From positions 8,512-72,511 of the forward strand of contig CAJOJA010000007.1 in the NCBI GenBank assembly GCA_905234735.1: DNA of 64,000 nt. Reading direction: 5' to 3'. This document shows positions 60,495-64,000 of the stretch, piece by piece; position 1 is the first letter of the stretch, and each line of letters begins with the position of its first letter. Source of the stretch: an uncultured Bacteroidaceae bacterium. Its GTDB lineage: Bacteria > Bacteroidota > Bacteroidia > Bacteroidales > Bacteroidaceae. The notes below the pieces were generated by a model, which was not told the DNA's origin, searched no databases, and was given only the letters and a program-made list of their open reading frames with translations. Position numbers and translations under genes: made by a program.

Positions 60495-61784
60495 ATGAGT
60501 CAACAACAAAAACAATGGGGTGCCATCATCGTCATGATAGCCCTGTTCGCCATGATCGCCTTCGTGACGAACCTCTGTTCGCCCATGGGCGTCATCGTGA
60601 AGAACCAGTTCGGAACCACCAACTTCATGGCCATGATCGGCAACTACGGCAACTTCATGGCCTATCTGGTCATGGGCTTCCCCGCAGGTCTCATGATTAA
60701 GCACTGGGGCTACAAGCGCACTGCCCTCGTCGGCCTCCTGGTGGGCATCACCGGCATCATCGTCCAGTGGCTCTCGGGCTGGGGCGGCATGGCGGTTTAC
60801 CTCATCGGCGCCCTCATCTCCGGCGGTTGCATGTGCATCCTCAACACCGTTGTCAACCCCATGCTCAACCTTCTGGGCGGCGGTGGCAACAAGGGCAACC
60901 AGCTCATCCAGACCGGTGGCGTGTTCAACTCCACCGCTGCCGTTGCCGTGTACATCATCATGGGTGCCCTCATCGGCGACGCAGCCAAGGCCAAGATCTC
61001 CGACGCCACACCTGCCCTGATGATCGCCCTCGCCATCTTCGTCATCGCCTTCATCGTCATCCTCTTCACCAAGATCGAGGAACCGCAGCAGGCAGCAGCC
61101 GTCAAGAAGACTGAGAAAGACCCGCACAGCGCCTTCTCCTTCCGCCACTTCAACCTCGGCATCCTCGCCATCGGTCTCTACGGTGGCGTCGAGATGGGCA
61201 TCCCCGGCTACATCCTGCAGTATCTGACCGCAGCCGGCGACGCACCCACTCCGGGTCTCGGCATGGACGCAGCCTACGTAGGCACCCTGGCCTCCATCTA
61301 CTTCCTCTTCATGCTCATCGGCCGTTTCATCGGAGCCAGCGTGGGCGGTAAGGTCAGCACCAAGGCCATGATCACCTTCGTCAGCACCTCGGCTGTCATC
61401 CTCATCCTCCTGGGCATCTACCTGCCCACCACCACCACAGTCAGCGTTCCCGGCATCGACTACACCAACATGGCCATTCTCTGGGGCGACGTGCCCGTCG
61501 GCATCTTCTGCTTCCTCCTCGTCGGCCTCTGCGCCAGCGTCATGTGGGGCGGCATCTTCAACCTCGCCACCGAGGGCCTGGGCAAGTACACCGCCATCGC
61601 CTCCGGCGCCTTCATGACCATGGTCTGCGGCTTCGCCATCATGGTGGGCATCCAGGGCCTCGTAGCCGACTGGACAGGCTCCTACCTCACCTCCTACTGG
61701 GTACCTCTGGCTTGCGCCATCTACATCCTCTACTACGCCCTCATCGGCTCGAAGAACGTCAATACGGATATACCCGTGGATTGA
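60495..61784 (+). CDS. Sugar MFS transporter (probable galactose/glucose permease)
   Basis: 429-residue inner-membrane protein with about 12 helices. Major-facilitator features: NYGNFMAYLVMGFPAGLMIKHWGYKRTALVG (loop 2-3 motif region) and GRFIGASVGGKVSTKAMI. It resembles the FucP/GluP sugar:H+ symporters of Bacteroidetes; galactose as substrate is inferred from its place between galM and galK. 32 bases after galM. Unusually C-rich at third codon positions (ATC/GCC/CTC), which suggests high expression. Confidence 0.88.
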   Translation: MSQQQKQWGAIIVMIALFAMIAFVTNLCSPMGVIVKNQFGTTNFMAMIGNYGNFMAYLVMGFPAGLMIKHWGYKRTALVGLLVGITGIIVQWLSGWGGMAVYLIGALISGGCMCILNTVVNPMLNLLGGGGNKGNQLIQTGGVFNSTAAVAVYIIMGALIGDAAKAKISDATPALMIALAIFVIAFIVILFTKIEEPQQAAAVKKTEKDPHSAFSFRHFNLGILAIGLYGGVEMGIPGYILQYLTAAGDAPTPGLGMDAAYVGTLASIYFLFMLIGRFIGASVGGKVSTKAMITFVSTSAVILILLGIYLPTTTTVSVPGIDYTNMAILWGDVPVGIFCFLLVGLCASVMWGGIFNLATEGLGKYTAIASGAFMTMVCGFAIMVGIQGLVADWTGSYLTSYWVPLACAIYILYYALIGSKNVNTDIPVD

Positions 61785-61816
61785 GTTGAAAATTGAAAGT
61801 TGAAAGTTGAAAGTTA
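61785..61816. repeat. 7-bp tandem repeat
   Basis: GAAAGTT/GAAAATT units just after the transporter stop codon. Confidence 0.75.
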
Positions 61817-61819
61817 GGC

Positions 61820-61909
61820 TACGCCCATGCAAGAAGGTCAAGACATAAGAACAAAAAGCAAGGTTACGCCCATGCAAGAAGGCCAAGGCATAAGAACAAA
61901 AAGCAAGGC
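61820..61909 (+). repeat. Tandem 45-bp duplication carrying two start codons
   Basis: Units 61820-61864 and 61865-61909 differ at two bases. Each contains an in-frame ATG (61827 and 61872) for the four-helix-bundle gene, and 45 is a multiple of three, so the frame is kept. Confidence 0.9.
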
Positions 61910-62231
61910 TTTTGCCATACGAATTGTAAATATGTCGCGTTTTCTTCAAGAAGAAAAGCATGAGTTTGTACTTTCAAAGCAAGTATTGAGAAGCGGAACG
62001 AGCATTGGAGCGAACATCCGTGAAAGCAAGAATGCCGAAAGTACACCTGACTTCATCCATAAACTGGAGATTGCACTCAAGGAATCAGACGAAACGGAAT
62101 ATTGGTTAGAAATACTCCACGAGACAGAGTTCATCTCTGATCGCATATTTGAATCAATGATTGCCGACAACAAGGAATTAACCGCCATGCTGACAAGCAT
62201 CATCAAAACATCAAAAGAGAGAAACAAATAA
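61827..62231 (+). CDS. Four-helix-bundle protein of the 23S rRNA intervening-sequence family
   Basis: 134 residues from the first ATG, 119 from the second (61872); the second begins MQEGQGIRTKSKAFAIRIVN and fits the family length better. Family motifs: FVLSKQVLRSGTSIGANIRES, DFIHKLEIALKESDETEYWLEIL. Members are free-standing in many Bacteroidetes, and in Leptospira and Coxiella are encoded in insertions within 23S rRNA; molecular function is unclear. Here it splits the galactose operon, and is flanked on both sides by short tandem repeats, which suggests insertion. Confidence 0.88.
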   Translation: MQEGQDIRTKSKVTPMQEGQGIRTKSKAFAIRIVNMSRFLQEEKHEFVLSKQVLRSGTSIGANIRESKNAESTPDFIHKLEIALKESDETEYWLEILHETEFISDRIFESMIADNKELTAMLTSIIKTSKERNK

Positions 62232-62259
62232 ATTAATATAGTTATTAACCATGAAAGTT

Positions 62260-62346
62260 GGAACGCGGAAGCCCAAAACTTTCAACTTTCAACTCTGGAA
62301 CGCGGAAGCCCAAAACTTTCAACTTTCAACTTTCAACTTTCAACTT
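62260..62346 (+). repeat. Direct repeat and 7-bp array upstream of galK
   Basis: A 35-bp sequence starting GGAACGCGGAAGCCC occurs at 62260-62294 and 62297-62331, followed by further TTTCAAC units up to 7 bases before the galK ATG. Confidence 0.85.
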
Positions 62347-62352
62347 AAAAGG

Positions 62353-63513
62353 ATGAAACTAACAATCGAAGATGTTCGGAGTCGCTTCATCAAGCACTTC
62401 GACGGAAGCACTGGAAACGTCTATGCCTCTCCTGGCCGTATCAACCTCATCGGTGAGCACACCGACTACAACAACGGTTACGTATTCCCCGGAGCCGTTG
62501 AGCAGGGCATGATAGCCGAGCTAAAGGCCAACGGCACCCGCAACGTCCGCGCCTACTCCATCGACCTGAAGGACAAAGTGGAGTTCTCGCTCGACGATGA
62601 GAAGGGACCCAACGCCACCTGGGCACGCTACATCTACGGCGTTTGCCGCGAGATGATGGCACTGGGCGTTCCCGTACAGGGCTTCAACACCGCCTTCGCA
62701 GGCGACGTACCCCTCGGTGCCGGCATGTCCTCAAGTGCCGCACTGGAGAGCACCTTCGCCTTCGCACTCAACGACATGTTCGGCGACAACAAGATCGACC
62801 GCATGGAACTGGCCAAGGTCGGCCAGCGCACCGAACACAAGTACATCGGCTGCAACTGCGGCATCATGGACCAGGCCATCTCCTGCCTCGGCAAGGCAGG
62901 CCACCTCATGCGCATGGACTGCCGTTCCGGCGAGATTGCCTACTTCCCCTGGGAACCCAAGGGCTACAAGCTGATGCTCGTCAACTCCTGCGTCAAGCAC
63001 GAACTCGCAGGCTCGCCCTACAACGAGCGCCGTCTGCAGTGCGAGCACGTGGCTGAGGTCATCAAGAAGCACCATCCCGAAGTGGACACCCTGCGCGATG
63101 CCAACATGGAGATGCTCGACGAGGTGAAAGGCGAAATCAGCGAGGTTGAGTACAAGCGCGCCCGCTACGTCATCGGCGAAATCGACCGCGTGCTGGCAGT
63201 CTGCGATGCCCTGGAGAAGGGCGACTACGAACTCGTAGGCCAGAAGATGTACGAGACCCACTACGGCCTCAGCAAGGAGTACGAAGTTAGTTGCGAAGAA
63301 CTTGACTTCTTGAACGACGTTGCTAAGGAAGAGGGCGTCACCGGTTCGCGCATCATGGGCGGCGGCTTCGGCGGCTGCACCATCAACCTCGTAGCCGAGG
63401 AGATGTACGACCACTTCAAGGAAGTCGTACAGCAGCGCTTCCAGGAGAAGTACGGCAAGAAGCCCATCGTCATCGACGTTGTCATTGGTCCGGGTGCACG
63501 CCGTCTTTTGTAA
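62353..63513 (+). CDS. galK: Galactokinase
   Basis: 386-residue GHMP kinase phosphorylating alpha-galactose to galactose-1-phosphate. Signature GRINLIGEHTDYNNGYVFPG near residues 28-48, ATP loop VPLGAGMSSSAALEST, and C-terminal GSRIMGGGFGGCTINLV. Start at 62353 (MKLTIEDVR): the open frame extends to 62251, but the upstream part is direct-repeat and heptamer sequence. No galT or galE is next to it in this window. Followed by a clear terminator. Confidence 0.96.
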   Translation: MKLTIEDVRSRFIKHFDGSTGNVYASPGRINLIGEHTDYNNGYVFPGAVEQGMIAELKANGTRNVRAYSIDLKDKVEFSLDDEKGPNATWARYIYGVCREMMALGVPVQGFNTAFAGDVPLGAGMSSSAALESTFAFALNDMFGDNKIDRMELAKVGQRTEHKYIGCNCGIMDQAISCLGKAGHLMRMDCRSGEIAYFPWEPKGYKLMLVNSCVKHELAGSPYNERRLQCEHVAEVIKKHHPEVDTLRDANMEMLDEVKGEISEVEYKRARYVIGEIDRVLAVCDALEKGDYELVGQKMYETHYGLSKEYEVSCEELDFLNDVAKEEGVTGSRIMGGGFGGCTINLVAEEMYDHFKEVVQQRFQEKYGKKPIVIDVVIGPGARRLL

Positions 63514-63535
63514 TTGACAATTGAGAATTGAGAAG

Positions 63536-63573
63536 TCCCGCCCTTCCTACACTTGGAGGAGCGGGATTTTTTA
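63536..63573 (+). terminator. Intrinsic terminator of the galactose operon
   Basis: TCCCGC...GCGGGA stem with additional partial pairing of CCTTCC/GGAGGA, followed by TTTTTT. Confidence 0.75.
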
Positions 63574-63700
63574 TCTCGTTTCGGAAGCCTGAACGGAGGT
63601 AAACAAAGAAGACTCTCCCCCTCACTTGGCAATTCGTCACAAAGAAACGTGTCATTGGCAAGGTTTTTGTAAGTAGGAAAGTGAGAAAAACTGTAAAATT

Positions 63701-64000
63701 ATGAGCAAAGATATCAAAGACACCGAAAACACGGAGAACAGGGAAGAAATGGAGACCACAGCCAACGAGGAAAACCTGAACCCGCAGAACGAACAGGAAA
63801 CCACGGAGACCGCAGAGGATACCGTCGAGGAAACTATTGAGGACAAGTTGGCAGTTGCCGAGGCCCGCATAGCCGAACTGGAGAAGGAACGCCTGTACAA
63901 GCAGGCCGAGTTTGACAACTATCGCAAGCGCATCATCAAGGAGAAGGCTGAGCTGATATTGAACGGCGGTCGCAAGGTGCTGGAGGCCATGCTGCCCGTC
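63701..64000 (+). CDS. grpE: GrpE nucleotide-exchange factor, 5' end only
   Basis: First 100 residues of the DnaK co-chaperone GrpE, cut by the right edge. The N-terminus is an acidic Thr/Glu/Asn-rich tail, whose first codons have a GACACCGAAAACACGGAGAA pattern like the dispersed ACAGAGGAC-type repeat seen in the MATE gene. A long coiled coil follows (DKLAVAEARIAELEKER), then the family motif QAEFDNYRKRIIKEK. No TAnnTTTG element was seen in the 127 bases after the upstream terminator, in keeping with a different (heat-shock) promoter, though that is inference. dnaJ probably follows outside the window. Confidence 0.9.
   Translation, partial: MSKDIKDTENTENREEMETTANEENLNPQNEQETTETAEDTVEETIEDKLAVAEARIAELEKERLYKQAEFDNYRKRIIKEKAELILNGGRKVLEAMLPV

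Noticed and set aside
60438-61961. 507-codon reverse-strand frame rich in Asp/Glu/Gly/His
   Set aside because: Artefact of strong third-position C bias in the sugar transporter and galM on the + strand.

Overview
The window looks like chromosome from a member of the Bacteroidales, most like Prevotella. I infer this from gene content (a lipid-anchored TamA homologue, a GH43 and a GH35 enzyme with signal peptides, DUF4491 and DUF3791/DUF3990 proteins, large FISUMP/FN3/LRR surface proteins). The promoters agree: nearly every intergenic start has the Bacteroidetes sigma-ABfr -7 element TAnnTTTG, several with a TTG 19-20 bases upstream. There is no Shine-Dalgarno pattern. No rRNA, transposase, integrase or phage structural gene was seen.

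Layout. 1-4566: tamL (cut by the left edge), a SpoU-type RNA methyltransferase, an acidic hypothetical and ispE. 4567-7902: an accessory island holding an EcoRV-like type II restriction-modification pair and a decayed DUF3791/DUF3990 module, bracketed by two same-direction copies of a peculiar dispersed repeat. 8052-16515: a His/Gly-rich secreted protein, then a reverse-strand run of PBP1A, kdsB, a MORN protein, glgB and a membrane protein. 16673-19399: pyrB-pyrI-glyA. 19412-26756: a zinc-ribbon membrane protein, a GH35 beta-galactosidase, DUF4491, a MATE transporter, a tRNA-Pro remnant and a GH43 enzyme.

27052-53741 is the most striking part. A secreted modular protein (27052-29721) has its own promoter and a strong terminator. 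It is followed by an apparent eight-gene, about 24 kb operon (29861-53741). That operon encodes a modular secreted protein, an outer-membrane beta-barrel, a 3937-residue protein with an Asp-rich tract, an EF-hand-like loop and leucine-rich repeats, an FN3-type protein, a lipoprotein, a small secreted protein, a FISUMP-domain protein and another lipoprotein. Several of these share the same roughly 100-residue module. I infer that they build one cell-surface assembly; its function is unknown.

53764-64000: an ABC-F ATPase with cdd, a GH73/LysM hydrolase, a third copy of the dispersed repeat, tRNA-Pro(UGG), a CapD/FlaA1-type nucleotide-sugar dehydratase, a galactose operon (galM, sugar MFS transporter, galK) interrupted by a four-helix-bundle gene, and the start of grpE. 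Throughout, 7-bp A/T-rich tandem repeats lie between genes. In three places they run into genes and encode the N-terminus of an exported or membrane protein.
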